Below are positions 42,903 to 52,092 of a stretch of 64,000 nucleotides of DNA, one piece after another (position 1 is the stretch's first letter; every line of letters begins with the position of its first letter). A model generated the notes under the pieces. The model saw only the letters and a program-made list of their open reading frames with translations. It searched no databases and was not told the DNA's origin. This DNA comes from Chloroflexota bacterium. Lineage in GTDB: Bacteria > Chloroflexota > Anaerolineae > Aggregatilineales > Phototrophicaceae. The stretch spans positions 22,680-86,679 of the forward strand of contig WTGF01000009.1 in assembly GCA_011525385.1 (NCBI GenBank), given 5' to 3'. A program made the position numbers and the translations under genes.

Positions 42903-45220
42903 TGAAGTCCAGTCGCCTGATTCCCTTCCAGACCTGGCGCTTGACCTTCTTCCAAGCCGTCATCCTCGCTGTCTTTTTGATTTTTGGCATACGCATGTAC
43001 GAATTGCAGGTCCTGCGGCACGGCGAGTTTGAGGGGTTCGCTGACGAGAACCGCTTTAGCGCATTGCCGATTGCCTCTCGACGTGGCGCCATTTTCGATC
43101 GCAACGATAAGCGTCTGGCGTTTAACGTTCCTGCGTTTAATGTCACGATCATCCCAGCGGAACTCCCAGGCGACGAAATCGCTGAACTCGAAGTGTTCAA
43201 TCGACTGTCGGCTTTGGTTGGCGTGCCGCCCACACGCGAACTGGCTGAACAGGCGGGTCAATTCGTACGGAGCATTGAAGAGTTGGTTGCCGAGGGCGAG
43301 GGCATCGCGCCCTTCCGTCCAGTGATTGTCGCTCTGGATGTACCCCAACAAGTTGCTATGCAGATTCTCGAGGAGCGAATCTACATGCCGGGTGTTGATG
43401 TGGATACGGTCGCCGTGCGCGAGTACCCAACTGGCGCGCTCACGACGCATATTATCGGATATATGGGTCCGATCCCGGCCGAAGAAGCATTGGAATTGCA
43501 GGCGCAGGGCTATAACCCGGCCTTTGATCGCATCGGTTACGAAGGCGTCGAGCGCTATCTGGAAGCGAGACTCGCCGGCAGGCGCGGCAGCGTCCTGCGA
43601 GAAGTGGACGTCGCCGGCGAGGTACTCAATATCATTGAACAGATCAATCCTGTCCCGGGTCAGAATGTGAGGCTCACAATCGATGCTGATTTGCAGGCAT
43701 TTGCGCAGCAGGCGCTGATTGACCAGCTTAGCATATTAAACAGCGAAGCAGGACGAGTTGTCTCGCAGCAAGGCGTCGTCATCGCCATGGATCCTCGTAA
43801 CGGTGAAGTGCTGGCGCTGGTTAGCTATCCCAGCTATGACAACTCGCGCTTCGCGCGTGCGATCGACGGGGAATACTATCTGGACATTATAGGCGATCCT
43901 TTGCGCCCGCTGGTCAATAATACGATCAAGGGCATTTATCCACCGGGTTCTGTATGGAAGGTTATCACGGCAGCCGCGGTAGTAGAGGAAAATGTTATTG
44001 ATCCCGATACCCTTTTGCTAGACGAGGGGCAGTTGTTTCTGGAAAACCGCTACGCGCCCAACGATCCGGCGCAATCTCAGCGTTTTGTCTGCTGGTTGCG
44101 CACTGGACATGGTCGGGTGAATCTGATCCAAGGCATCGCCTGGAGTTGTGACGTTTACTTTTACCAAATTGGCGGGGGCAACCCGAATCTGTCGGTACAG
44201 ACGATTCGGCCCGGTGGATTGGGCATTGAAGACCTCTTCCGCTACGGTACGGCATTTGGTATCGGCAGCGAACTCGGGATAGAACTACCCTTCGAAAACC
44301 CCGTGCGCATGCCAGACCGCGATTGGAAACGACGAAACGAGGGAGAAAGCTGGTCCACCGGCGACACTTACAACGCGGCCTTCGGTCAGGGTTATGTGAA
44401 CGTAACGCCCCTGCAACTGATCGCGGCCGTGGCGGCGACCATCAACGGCGGACTCTTGTATCAACCCACGATTATCCAAGATTTCCTGGACGAAGAACGC
44501 CGCGTTATCGAGGCGAATGAACCACATGTACTACGAACCATCAATCGAGACATGCTCGAACCCGGCGCAGAGCTGACCTTGCTCTTGCTGGAAGACATGC
44601 TGATGAAGGGTCCGTCAAGTTTGGCATGCACCTGCGAGCCCAACTCGCAGTGGTACGATCCCAATCGCTGCGACCCGGAAGGTTATCGCAACACAGCGGA
44701 TCTGGATCCTGATCTGGCGATCGAGGACTTGCAAGCATATCGCATACATATACCGCTCAATTACAGCTTCAACGCGTCGGTCTGCCAGCCTGTTCGCTTT
44801 CCGCCGGCGACGCGCCCCTACATACCGGCCTTCCTTTCCGAGAATGCCTTGGCACTCGTTCAGGAGGGCATGCGGCAGGCGGTCACTGCCGAAGGAGGCA
44901 CCGCGGGTGGCGCAGCGTTACCCAATGTAGAAGTCGCTGGCAAGACAGGTACAGCCGAGTATTGTGACAACATCGCCAATTCGCTAAACCTTTGTGTGCC
45001 GGGCCAGTGGCCGGCCCACGCCTGGTATACCGGCTATGCGCCTTACGACGATCCCGAAATCATTATCATCGCCTTCGTTTATAATGGAGGCGAAGGATCA
45101 CAGGTCGCCTTGCCCATCGTTCGCAAGACCATGGAAGAGTATTTTCGTTTACAAAGACAGGGTAGCGGTATTACGCTGAGGAATTTCGGCAATACCGGCT
45201 CCGCCGCAAATGAAAGTTAA
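42902..45220 (+). CDS. mrdA: Penicillin-binding protein 2 (elongation transpeptidase)
   Basis: A 772-residue class B PBP crosslinking lateral-wall peptidoglycan with RodA. One N-terminal helix (about 17-32) is followed by the dimerisation region (SRRGAIFDRNDKRLA) and the transpeptidase domain: SxxK in YPPGSVWK (about 348), SxN position SCD in WSCDVYFYQ, and KTG in AGKTGTAE (about 680). Between the second and third motifs lies an insertion (about 570-640) with four cysteines (CTC, RCDPEG, VCQP); two more follow the KTG motif (YCDN, LCVP). Disulfides would fit its exported location. It overlaps the next gene by 11 bases. Confidence 0.95.
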   Translation: MKSSRLIPFQTWRLTFFQAVILAVFLIFGIRMYELQVLRHGEFEGFADENRFSALPIASRRGAIFDRNDKRLAFNVPAFNVTIIPAELPGDEIAELEVFNRLSALVGVPPTRELAEQAGQFVRSIEELVAEGEGIAPFRPVIVALDVPQQVAMQILEERIYMPGVDVDTVAVREYPTGALTTHIIGYMGPIPAEEALELQAQGYNPAFDRIGYEGVERYLEARLAGRRGSVLREVDVAGEVLNIIEQINPVPGQNVRLTIDADLQAFAQQALIDQLSILNSEAGRVVSQQGVVIAMDPRNGEVLALVSYPSYDNSRFARAIDGEYYLDIIGDPLRPLVNNTIKGIYPPGSVWKVITAAAVVEENVIDPDTLLLDEGQLFLENRYAPNDPAQSQRFVCWLRTGHGRVNLIQGIAWSCDVYFYQIGGGNPNLSVQTIRPGGLGIEDLFRYGTAFGIGSELGIELPFENPVRMPDRDWKRRNEGESWSTGDTYNAAFGQGYVNVTPLQLIAAVAATINGGLLYQPTIIQDFLDEERRVIEANEPHVLRTINRDMLEPGAELTLLLLEDMLMKGPSSLACTCEPNSQWYDPNRCDPEGYRNTADLDPDLAIEDLQAYRIHIPLNYSFNASVCQPVRFPPATRPYIPAFLSENALALVQEGMRQAVTAEGGTAGGAALPNVEVAGKTGTAEYCDNIANSLNLCVPGQWPAHAWYTGYAPYDDPEIIIIAFVYNGGEGSQVALPIVRKTMEEYFRLQRQGSGITLRNFGNTGSAANES

Positions 45221-46319
45221 TCTGTTCGATCTCAGTGAAGAGCAAGTTCGCAACATCCGGTATTGGGCTCCAGCATTCATCACCGCTGCCCTTGCCTGGC
45301 TGTTGCTGCTAATTGTTGGCGAAACCCCGCTTTCCCGCGCTTCCGGTCTGGCCTTGGCCGTAATGGGCGTCACCGCGAGCATGCGCAGGATGGGATTCAT
45401 CGCCTCGATCGCGGGCGGCTTGACCATGACCCTTTGTCCGATCTTCTGGTCTCAGGCCGGCGGAGGCGTTTCGATGCCCGCTACAATCGTGCTCGCGGTC
45501 GGCATTGCCGCCGTCGCGACGCTGCTGGCCAGCATTATCTTCAAGCGCAGCTATCTCGGCATTGGCTTAGGGATAGCTCTATTTGTTTTGATCTTCTGGA
45601 GTCAAATTGGAATCGCACAGAGCCTGCGTCTCACGGGCTTGGTGACAGCCTGGTTCATGTATCTATTGGTGGATATGGTCTTGCTCACCAACCCGCGGCC
45701 CGGTACCAAGCCGCCTTCGCCGCCCAGGCCGTTTCATACTTACGGCCTGCTGTTTCTCTTTGCAATCGGCACGATAAACGATCCTTTGATCGCGCTATTT
45801 GCGCCCGCGATATTGCTTGGCCTTTTTCTTTCATACGCCAAGCTGCCGCTCTGGTATTGGCTAAGCGTACTTGCCGCGACTTGCATCGGCATTGGTCTGC
45901 TGGTGAAAAGCTATCTCTTGCCAGTTCCACCTTTGCTCGGTCTATTGAATTGGCGCGAGGCAGCGAGTTGGATTGAGCTCGGTCAATTGCTGACAGAACA
46001 ATTCAGCATTGTTGGCATCGTGATCGCCGTGCTGGGGCTAGCGCGCTTGTCGCGTTGGTTCCCGCCTCTGGGTACTGTTACTATGATCGCCTTCGCCGCA
46101 TATACGTTCTTTGGCCTGGTTTATCTGGGCGATAACCGCGAGGTCTTGCTCTTGCCACTTGTGATGATTCAGATCTTGTGGATGACCTATGCGGTCAATA
46201 CCTTTGGACAGTGGGTCAACAAAACCATAGGAAACGACGCAGCGCGCTGGACACATTTTGTCTCGGCATTCTATTTTGTTGTTCCTGTCATTTTGCTCTT
46301 GAACATCATACAATCTTGA
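45210..46319 (+). CDS. Polytopic membrane protein between PBP2 and minC, unknown function
   Basis: A 369-residue hydrophobic protein with about ten to twelve helices, few polar residues apart from a basic loop with TNPRPGTKPPSPPRP and an N-terminal cytosolic stretch. It occupies the place where rodA is common, but it lacks RodA/FtsW motifs, and a true rodA lies 2 kb downstream. ATG at 45210 overlaps mrdA by 11 bases, so co-translation is likely. No family recognised; a helper for the elongation machinery or a lipid-substrate protein is a guess from position. Confidence 0.8.
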   Translation: MKVNLFDLSEEQVRNIRYWAPAFITAALAWLLLLIVGETPLSRASGLALAVMGVTASMRRMGFIASIAGGLTMTLCPIFWSQAGGGVSMPATIVLAVGIAAVATLLASIIFKRSYLGIGLGIALFVLIFWSQIGIAQSLRLTGLVTAWFMYLLVDMVLLTNPRPGTKPPSPPRPFHTYGLLFLFAIGTINDPLIALFAPAILLGLFLSYAKLPLWYWLSVLAATCIGIGLLVKSYLLPVPPLLGLLNWREAASWIELGQLLTEQFSIVGIVIAVLGLARLSRWFPPLGTVTMIAFAAYTFFGLVYLGDNREVLLLPLVMIQILWMTYAVNTFGQWVNKTIGNDAARWTHFVSAFYFVVPVILLLNIIQS

Positions 46320-46410
46320 TGCGCCCTCTGACGTTCGCGCGGAACGCAAAAACGAGTATAGTTGTTTTTAGGTAGCAGCGCTTCCATCACCAAGCTGGAT
46401 GTGAAATAGA

Positions 46411-47094
46411 ATGCAAGACGAACTGATTGCGATCAAAGGCGTCAAGGACGGTTTGCTGATCAGCCTCAGTCCTACTGAGAATTGGCAATCAGTCACCGAC
46501 CATCTGGCTACACGCATTGATGACCGCGCCGATTTTTTTACTGGCGCCGCCATCACTGTAGAACTCGGAACACGCCCTGTGCCCAAGTATGAACTTAGTT
46601 CGCTGAAAGCGTTACTGGAACGCCGGGGGCTATCGCTATCCCTGGTATTGAGCGACAGTGACACGACGAGGGAATCGGCACTCGCGCTCGACCTGAAGAC
46701 CGACTCAAATAATCGCTCGGCGACGACGGAAAAGCAAGAGACACTGCCTGTTGACCCCAAAGAAACAGGAACATGGGGTGTATTGGTCCGTCGGACTTTA
46801 CGCTCCGGGCGCATAGTCCATAGCGAGGGGCATGTCGTGGTGTTTGGTGATGTCAATCCCGGCGCCCAGGTTATTGCAGCGGGCGACATCATCGTCTGGG
46901 GCAAATTGCGCGGTACGGTCCATGCCGGCGCCGACGGTGACGAATCCGCCCTAGTTTGCGCGCTAGAAATGAGTCCCAGCCAATTGCGTATTGCCGGCTA
47001 CATCGTGACTTCGCTCGCTGGCAAGCGCAGACATGTTGTGCCAGAAGTGGCGCTGATCCGTGACAATCAGATAGTTGTAGAAGCCAGAAGATAG
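46411..47094 (+). CDS. minC: Septum site-determining protein MinC
   Basis: FtsZ inhibitor that blocks division away from mid-cell. The N-terminal domain (about 1-80: IKGVKDGLLISLSPTENW) is joined by a linker rich in Asp/Thr to the C-terminal beta-helix, which has the family pattern TLRSGRIVHSEGHVVVFGDV, NPGAQVIAAGDIIVWGKLRG. Length 227 is normal. The C-terminal domain binds MinD, whose gene follows after 18 bases. Confidence 0.93.
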   Translation: MQDELIAIKGVKDGLLISLSPTENWQSVTDHLATRIDDRADFFTGAAITVELGTRPVPKYELSSLKALLERRGLSLSLVLSDSDTTRESALALDLKTDSNNRSATTEKQETLPVDPKETGTWGVLVRRTLRSGRIVHSEGHVVVFGDVNPGAQVIAAGDIIVWGKLRGTVHAGADGDESALVCALEMSPSQLRIAGYIVTSLAGKRRHVVPEVALIRDNQIVVEARR

Positions 47095-47112
47095 TCCGGG
47101 AAAGGATATAGC

Positions 47113-47910
47113 ATGGGAGGTAAGGTAGTAACCGTAACATCCGGCAAGGGCGGCGTTGGCAAGACCACCGCCACAGCCAACCTTGGAATATCGCTGGCAA
47201 ACCTCGGCAAGAAAGTTGTCGTTATTGACGCGGATATCGGGTTGCGCAACCTGGATGTCATCATGGGCTTGGAAAACCGCATCGTCTACGACCTCGTAGA
47301 CGTCGTGGAAGGCCGCGCCAAGCTGCGGCAAGCAATGATCAAACATAAGAAGTTCGAGGAGCTTTTTCTTATCCCGGCCGCTCAAACCCGCGACAAAATG
47401 GCAGTTAGTCCTAAAGATATGGTGGAACTCACAGACAAACTGCGCGAAGATCACGATTATGTCATTATTGACTCCCCGGCCGGCATTGAACGTGGATTCC
47501 GAAACGCGCTGGAACCCGCCGACGAAGTCCTTGTCGTCACCAATCCGGAGGTCTCCGCGGTCCGTGACGCCGACCGAATCATTGGTCTCATAGAAGCCGC
47601 CGATAAGGGACCGGGGCGTCTGATCATCAACCGCCTCAAGACCGAGATGGTCAACAAAGGCGAAATGCTTTCCGCGGAGGACGTGTTCGATATCTTGTCG
47701 TTGGAGATTATCGGCATCATCCCAGAGGATGAATTTGTGCTTTCCGCGTCTAACAGTGGCGTTCCCGTCACTCTAAACGAGGGTTCGCGCGCGGGAATGG
47801 CCTTTACGAATGTCGCCCGCAGAATCACCGGTGAAGACGTGCCTTTTATGAATCTTGAAGAAAACCCTGGTTTCTTCAAGCGGCTAATGCGGTTTCTCGA
47901 TGGTCGCTAG
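47113..47910 (+). CDS. minD: Septum site-determining protein MinD
   Basis: ParA-type ATPase that recruits MinC to the membrane. Deviant Walker A KGGVGKTTATANLG near the N-terminus, VIDADIGLRNLDVIMGLE, Walker B YVIIDSPAGIERGF and the C-terminal amphipathic membrane-targeting helix NPGFFKRLMRFLDGR. Length 265 is typical. A GGGAAAGGA site precedes ATG 47113. Confidence 0.97.
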   Translation: MGGKVVTVTSGKGGVGKTTATANLGISLANLGKKVVVIDADIGLRNLDVIMGLENRIVYDLVDVVEGRAKLRQAMIKHKKFEELFLIPAAQTRDKMAVSPKDMVELTDKLREDHDYVIIDSPAGIERGFRNALEPADEVLVVTNPEVSAVRDADRIIGLIEAADKGPGRLIINRLKTEMVNKGEMLSAEDVFDILSLEIIGIIPEDEFVLSASNSGVPVTLNEGSRAGMAFTNVARRITGEDVPFMNLEENPGFFKRLMRFLDGR

Positions 47911-47962
47911 CATGGATGCCTGACGGCTGCCCAGACATCAGTTACCAGAAAAGGATCTTCTC

Positions 47963-48400
47963 ATGACGAGTCTACTGAACCGCTTGTTTGGACGCCCCAG
48001 AAAAGGATCTGGCAAGACAGCAAAAGACAGATTGCGTTTTGTATTGCAGCACGATCGGATCAACTTGCCGCCCGAGCGTCTGGAAGAGATGAAGCGCGAT
48101 ATCCTGGCCGTCATTGTCAAGTACGTTGTCGTTGACAAGGATCGCGTTGAAATTGCGCTGGAGCAGCGCGACCGCAATCATAGCAAATTGGTCGCCCAGA
48201 TCCCGGTTGTCAAACAGACCGTGCCCCCCAGCCCGGAAACTTACATGGATTCTCACGAAAACAACTCGGACAGACCTGTGGACGAAACAGAGGACTCGGT
48301 TGATGAAGGAAAATCAGCGGATAGCGCCGCTGAAGACGCCGCTGTTGCCTCGGATAATGGGCAAGGCGCCGACGAAGAGGAAAAAGAGAACAAGAAGTGA
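47963..48400 (+). CDS. minE: Cell division topological specificity factor MinE, extended
   Basis: The N-terminal 85-90 residues are a standard MinE: MTSLLNRLFGRP membrane-targeting helix, AKDRLRFVLQHDR anti-MinCD helix, then the topological specificity domain with MKRDILAVIVKYV and ALEQRDRNHSKLVAQIPV. It displaces MinD from the membrane and gives the Min gradient. A 55-residue Asp/Glu/Ser-rich tail follows, making the protein 145 residues rather than the usual 85-90; the tail is of low complexity and probably disordered. Confidence 0.93.
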   Translation: MTSLLNRLFGRPRKGSGKTAKDRLRFVLQHDRINLPPERLEEMKRDILAVIVKYVVVDKDRVEIALEQRDRNHSKLVAQIPVVKQTVPPSPETYMDSHENNSDRPVDETEDSVDEGKSADSAAEDAAVASDNGQGADEEEKENKK

Positions 48401-48481
48401 GGCCTGGCTTCAATTGACGGCTGACCGTGATTTGCGACGAACTGGAAACTCTCCTCAAGCAAGCGCCGGCATGATTCCGGT

Positions 48482-48509
48482 GTATGCTCGGGCAGAGCGC
48501 CGAGCATAC
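48482..48509. terminator. Strong hairpin after minE
   Basis: GTATGCTCGG (48482-48491) and CCGAGCATAC (48500-48509) form a perfect 10-bp stem with an 8-base loop, 80 bases after the minE stop. Downstream is only weakly T-rich (CTGTCTGTTTGC). It may end or attenuate the min transcript before rodA. Confidence 0.5.
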
Positions 48510-48533
48510 CCTGTCTGTTTGCACAGCCTCAGC

Positions 48534-48539
48534 TATAAT
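48534..48539 (+). promoter_or_regulatory. Putative -10 box for rodA
   Basis: TATAAT about 36 bases before the rodA ATG and just after the hairpin at 48482-48509, so rodA may have its own promoter. No good -35. Confidence 0.4.
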
Positions 48540-48575
48540 GAGCGTTCCATCGGTTAGGCTTGGACGAACCTGGGC

Positions 48576-49676
48576 ATGGAAGCCAAAGGAATACTGCGGC
48601 GCTTTGATCTTGTGCTACTGCTTACCACATTGGTACTGGTCGTCTTCGGCATATTGATGATCGCGAGCGCAACGCAAGACGCCATCGACGACGACATCAT
48701 TCGTCGTGTGCCTGACCAGATTAACTATGCCATTATCGGTTTCATCGCCATAGTGGTGATGGCAACCATCGACTACCGGCTTTTAGGCGGGATCAGCATT
48801 TGGCTCTACGCAGTCATGATCATTCTTCTGCTCCTGGTTCGGGTCTTCGGTGTTGAGGGCGCGGGTGGCGCGCAGCGATGGTTAAATATCGGCATCCGCA
48901 TTCAACCTTCGGAAATCGGCAAGATCATTTTGATCATCACCCTGTCGCAGCATCTGGCTGACCGTTATCAGAATCTCGGACGATTGTCTGCCGTCTTCCG
49001 TTCCCTGGCGCACGTTGCGATTCCCGCCGCTTTGATCTTCGACCAACCTGACCTCGGCACAACAATTGTCTTTCTTTTCATCTGGGCTGTGATCATATGG
49101 TCGGCGGGATTCCGCCTGCGGCACATTGCGATGTTCGTTTCCGTTGTATTGGTACTGCTGCCGATTGTGTTCACGCAACTGGCGCCGTATCAGCGATCGC
49201 GAATCGAACTCTTTATCAATCCGGATAGCGATCCTGACGCCGCTTACAATATCGATCAGGCCTTGATCAGCATCGGATCGGGCGGTGTCTTGGGCAAAGG
49301 ATATGCCGTAGGTCCGCAAAACACCGGTCGCTTCCTCCGTGTGCGACACACTGACTTTATCTTCAGCGTTATCGCCCACGAATTCGGGATGGCGGGGGGC
49401 ATAGCGGTTATCGGGCTGCTCAGCCTGGTTTTGTCGCGGATTCTAAAAGGCGCGCGCGAAGCGAGCGACCCGCTCGGCAGTATGATCTGTTACGGCGTCG
49501 CCGCCATGATATTCTTCCAGTCCGTCGTTTCAATCGGCATGAACCTGGCTCTGCTGCCGGTAACGGGTTTGACCTTGCCGTTTGTCAGCTCGGGAGGCAC
49601 GTCGCTGCTGTTCACCATGGTGGGCATCGGATTGGTGCAAAGTGTTATCGCACGTCGCAGGCGGATTAACGTCTAA
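48576..49676 (+). CDS. rodA: Peptidoglycan glycosyltransferase RodA (SEDS family)
   Basis: A 366-residue SEDS polymerase with about ten helices. GAQRWLNIGIRIQPSEIGKI, the QPDLGTTIVFLFIW segment with the conserved Asp, the GYAVGPQNTGRFLRVRHTDFIFSVIAHEFG loop and GMNLALLPVTGLTLPFVSSGGTS near the C-terminus are diagnostic (quoted in parts from the protein). It polymerises glycan with PBP2, whose gene lies 3.4 kb upstream. FtsW is a formal alternative, but the mre/PBP2 context favours RodA. Confidence 0.93.
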   Translation: MEAKGILRRFDLVLLLTTLVLVVFGILMIASATQDAIDDDIIRRVPDQINYAIIGFIAIVVMATIDYRLLGGISIWLYAVMIILLLLVRVFGVEGAGGAQRWLNIGIRIQPSEIGKIILIITLSQHLADRYQNLGRLSAVFRSLAHVAIPAALIFDQPDLGTTIVFLFIWAVIIWSAGFRLRHIAMFVSVVLVLLPIVFTQLAPYQRSRIELFINPDSDPDAAYNIDQALISIGSGGVLGKGYAVGPQNTGRFLRVRHTDFIFSVIAHEFGMAGGIAVIGLLSLVLSRILKGAREASDPLGSMICYGVAAMIFFQSVVSIGMNLALLPVTGLTLPFVSSGGTSLLFTMVGIGLVQSVIARRRRINV

Positions 49677-49718
49677 TTGCCAACATCGCGCGGCTCCTGC
49701 CACTTGCTGTGCCGTAAC

Positions 49719-49810
49719 CCAGCCGCTCGGCGCGTAACCGGCGAATTTGGGCTACCGCGCTCACACAAAATAATAAACCTGCTCGGCTACCGCAAATCGC
49801 GGTTTATAAA
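49719..49810 (-). repeat. Dispersed structured intergenic repeat, copy D
   Basis: Near-identical to copy B but on the minus strand: AGCCGCTCGGCGCG at 49721, GCTACCGCGCTC at 49751 and TAATAAACC then GGTTTAT at 49801. It occupies the rodA-gltX gap, and the gltX ribosome-binding site (AAAGGAGGGG) starts right at its edge. Confidence 0.88.
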
Positions 49811-49828
49811 AAAGGAGGGGAGACAGAT

Positions 49829-51313
49829 TTGACTGCAGATGATCGGCAACCCGTGCGTACCCGCTATGCGCCCAGTCCAACAGGACCTCAACATATAGGC
49901 GGCATCCGCTCCGCCCTCTTCGGCTGGCTCTTCGCCCGCCGACACGGTGGCCAGTTCATACTGCGCATTGAAGATACGGACCGGAAACGCTCTGTGCCCG
50001 GCTCTATTGAAATGATTCAAGATGCTTTCGATTGGTTGGGCATGGATATTGACGAGGGACCGCGGCAAGGCGGGCCATTCGGACCCTACATTCAGTCGCA
50101 GCGCCTGGAGCTCTACCAAACCCGGGCGCATTGGCTGGTAGCGCAGGGACATGCCTACAAGTGCTTTGCCACAGCGGAAGAGTTGGCGCAAATGCGGGAA
50201 GCCGGCAGCGGTTACGACCGCCGCTATCGGGATTTGGATCCGGCTGCCGCGAAACGTTTGGAATCTCAAGGCCAAGACTATGTTATTCGATTCAAGATGC
50301 CGTTGACGGGGAAGACTAGCGGTTACGACATGATTCGCGGTGAAGTGACGTTTGACAATGAACAATTGCAGGATACCGTGCTGCTCAAATCAGACGGCTT
50401 CCCTACCTACCATCTTGCCCATATTGTTGACGATCATCACATGAAGATCTCGCATATCACGCGGGCAGTGGAATGGCTTCCCTCGTTCCCGCTGCACCTG
50501 AAGATCTGGGAGGCCTTGGGCTGGGAAAAGCCTCATTTTGCCCACCTGCCGGTTTTGCTCAACCCCAATGGCAAAGGAAAGCTGAGCAAACGGAAGGAAA
50601 GATTCGCCGCTGCCGATGGAACCAGCGTGCCCGTTCTCGTTCACGAGTTTATCGACGCCGGTTATCTTCCGGCAGCCATCCTCAATTTCTTGAGCAATAT
50701 CGGTTGGAATTTCGGTGACGATCGCGAGGTCTTTTCCCTGTCGGAGGCCATCGAGCGCTTCGACTTGACGGAGGTCAACCCCGCCAACAGCGCCTATCCT
50801 ATCGCGAAGCTGCATTGGCTAAACGGCCAATATATACAGTCCGCGGATGTCGACTACCTAGCCGGTTTGCTCAAACCGGTGCTGCAAGGCGCCGGATACG
50901 AGGTGGATGACGCGCGTTTGCGCAGAGTCGTGCCGATCTTGCAGGTCCGACTGAAAACGTTAAACGATGTGATTGCTATGGCCGGTTTTTTCTTTGACGA
51001 CTGGGACTGTTTCGTGCCCCCGGCCAGCGAGATACTTTTCCAAAAGAAGATGGATGGTCACGCGACAAGGCAGGTGCTGGAAGCATCAATTCCCCTCATC
51101 GAAAGTCTGGCCGATTTCAGCCACGAACGTCAATACGCCGCCTTCAAGGATCTCGCCAAGGAAATCGGGTACAAGAATGGCCAGGTTTTCGGCACGCTAC
51201 GCGCCGCCGTGACCGGCCAACGTGTTTCGCCACCGACATTCGAAACGATGGAGATTCTGGGTAAAGCAGAATCTATCCGTCGAATCAGGCTGGCCTGCGA
51301 CTCGCTTGCGTGA
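49829..51313 (+). CDS. gltX: Glutamate--tRNA ligase
   Basis: Charges tRNA-Glu (and possibly tRNA-Gln in organisms with a transamidation route). Class I signatures: YAPSPTGPQHIGGIRSALF (HIGH-type) at the N-terminus, VEWLPSFPLHLKIWEALGW, and GKLSKRKERFAAADG (KMSKS-type) near residue 250, followed by an anticodon-binding domain. TTG at 49829 with AAAGGAGGGG nine bases upstream is the start. At 494 residues it is normal. A tRNA-Gln gene lies 105 bases downstream. Confidence 0.95.
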   Translation: MTADDRQPVRTRYAPSPTGPQHIGGIRSALFGWLFARRHGGQFILRIEDTDRKRSVPGSIEMIQDAFDWLGMDIDEGPRQGGPFGPYIQSQRLELYQTRAHWLVAQGHAYKCFATAEELAQMREAGSGYDRRYRDLDPAAAKRLESQGQDYVIRFKMPLTGKTSGYDMIRGEVTFDNEQLQDTVLLKSDGFPTYHLAHIVDDHHMKISHITRAVEWLPSFPLHLKIWEALGWEKPHFAHLPVLLNPNGKGKLSKRKERFAAADGTSVPVLVHEFIDAGYLPAAILNFLSNIGWNFGDDREVFSLSEAIERFDLTEVNPANSAYPIAKLHWLNGQYIQSADVDYLAGLLKPVLQGAGYEVDDARLRRVVPILQVRLKTLNDVIAMAGFFFDDWDCFVPPASEILFQKKMDGHATRQVLEASIPLIESLADFSHERQYAAFKDLAKEIGYKNGQVFGTLRAAVTGQRVSPPTFETMEILGKAESIRRIRLACDSLA

Positions 51314-51417
51314 AGAAGCGCTGCCCGCGAATCCTTGCATTTGCCGATAGGCAGCCCAGAGCAATCGCGGTGGGCTTGTCAAGCAACAGCCCTTGTGATA
51401 GGCTTCTGTCGACGCAG

Positions 51418-51489
51418 TGGGAGATAGTTTAATTGGCAAAACAGCGGACTCTGGATCCGCCATTCCTGGTTCGAGTCCAGGTCTCCCAG
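51418..51489 (+). tRNA. tRNA-Gln (anticodon CUG)
   Basis: A complete cloverleaf: acceptor TGGGAGA/TCTCCCA, D-arm GTTT/AAAC, anticodon stem GCGGA/TCCGC with loop CTCTGGA giving anticodon CTG at 51451-51453, T-arm CCTGG/CCAGG with loop TTCGAGT. The discriminator is G, and the 3' CCA is not encoded. It reads CAG. Confidence 0.95.
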
Positions 51490-51495
51490 CAAAAT

Positions 51496-51531
51496 GAGCG
51501 GCCAAGGTCTCGTCCGGCCGCTCTTTCATTT
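51496..51531 (+). terminator. Intrinsic terminator after tRNA-Gln
   Basis: GAGCGGCC (51496-51503) and GGCCGCTC (51516-51523) form an 8-bp stem followed by TTTCATTT. An A-run precedes the stem, so it could also serve the convergent minus-strand gene. Confidence 0.8.
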
Positions 51532-51569
51532 GGGACAGAAACAAGCCGCGGTCAATCGTCATCCGCCCA

Positions 51570-52058
51570 CTAAGCGACCGACAACACCACTAATTCTACC
51601 CATTTGCGAAACTCGTTATGTTGAGCGTTATAGAGCAGTCTTGTCCGCAGGGGCAATCCGAGCCACATATAAGACAGCTTCCGCCGTTCTTCGCGCGAGG
51701 TGTGATCAACAATATCACGATACCAGCGCGGGAAACGCAAAAAGACTTCCGGATAGTTCATAATGTTGTCTTTGACTTTCCAATAGAGCATGATATAGGA
51801 CACAAAGGCGATGACCCCCAGCAGAATCAGAAAAGAGGAAGGCACCAAAAGGATAAAAATAAGATACGCGAGCGTCGTTGCCCACATGATGGACTCGAAA
51901 AGGGGACTGAAGCCCACTTCGTCGCCGTACTGTTGAAAAGCACTTAGAATTGGCTCCTTGTAGTACCCCAAGGTTACCAAACATGCGCGCAGAAACAGGA
52001 TGGATACAATGCTTATCAGGAGCGTAATAATTGTTGACATACAAAGGGCCCGTTTCAA
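51570..52058 (-). CDS. Membrane protein of unknown function
   Basis: A protein of about 160 residues with an N-terminal helix (about 8-28) and two further adjacent hydrophobic helices (about 58-95), then a cytosolic C-terminal domain with FLRFPRWYRDIVDHTSREERRKLSYMW. Family unknown. The start is uncertain: TTG at 52058 with AGG five bases upstream, or ATG at 52040. It follows the larger membrane protein gene by 34 bases and is probably co-transcribed. Confidence 0.7.
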   Translation of the reverse strand: MKRALCMSTIITLLISIVSILFLRACLVTLGYYKEPILSAFQQYGDEVGFSPLFESIMWATTLAYLIFILLVPSSFLILLGVIAFVSYIMLYWKVKDNIMNYPEVFLRFPRWYRDIVDHTSREERRKLSYMWLGLPLRTRLLYNAQHNEFRKWVELVVLSVA

Positions 52059-52092
52059 GCGACCTGCATTTTGCTAGATCGGCAATACATCA

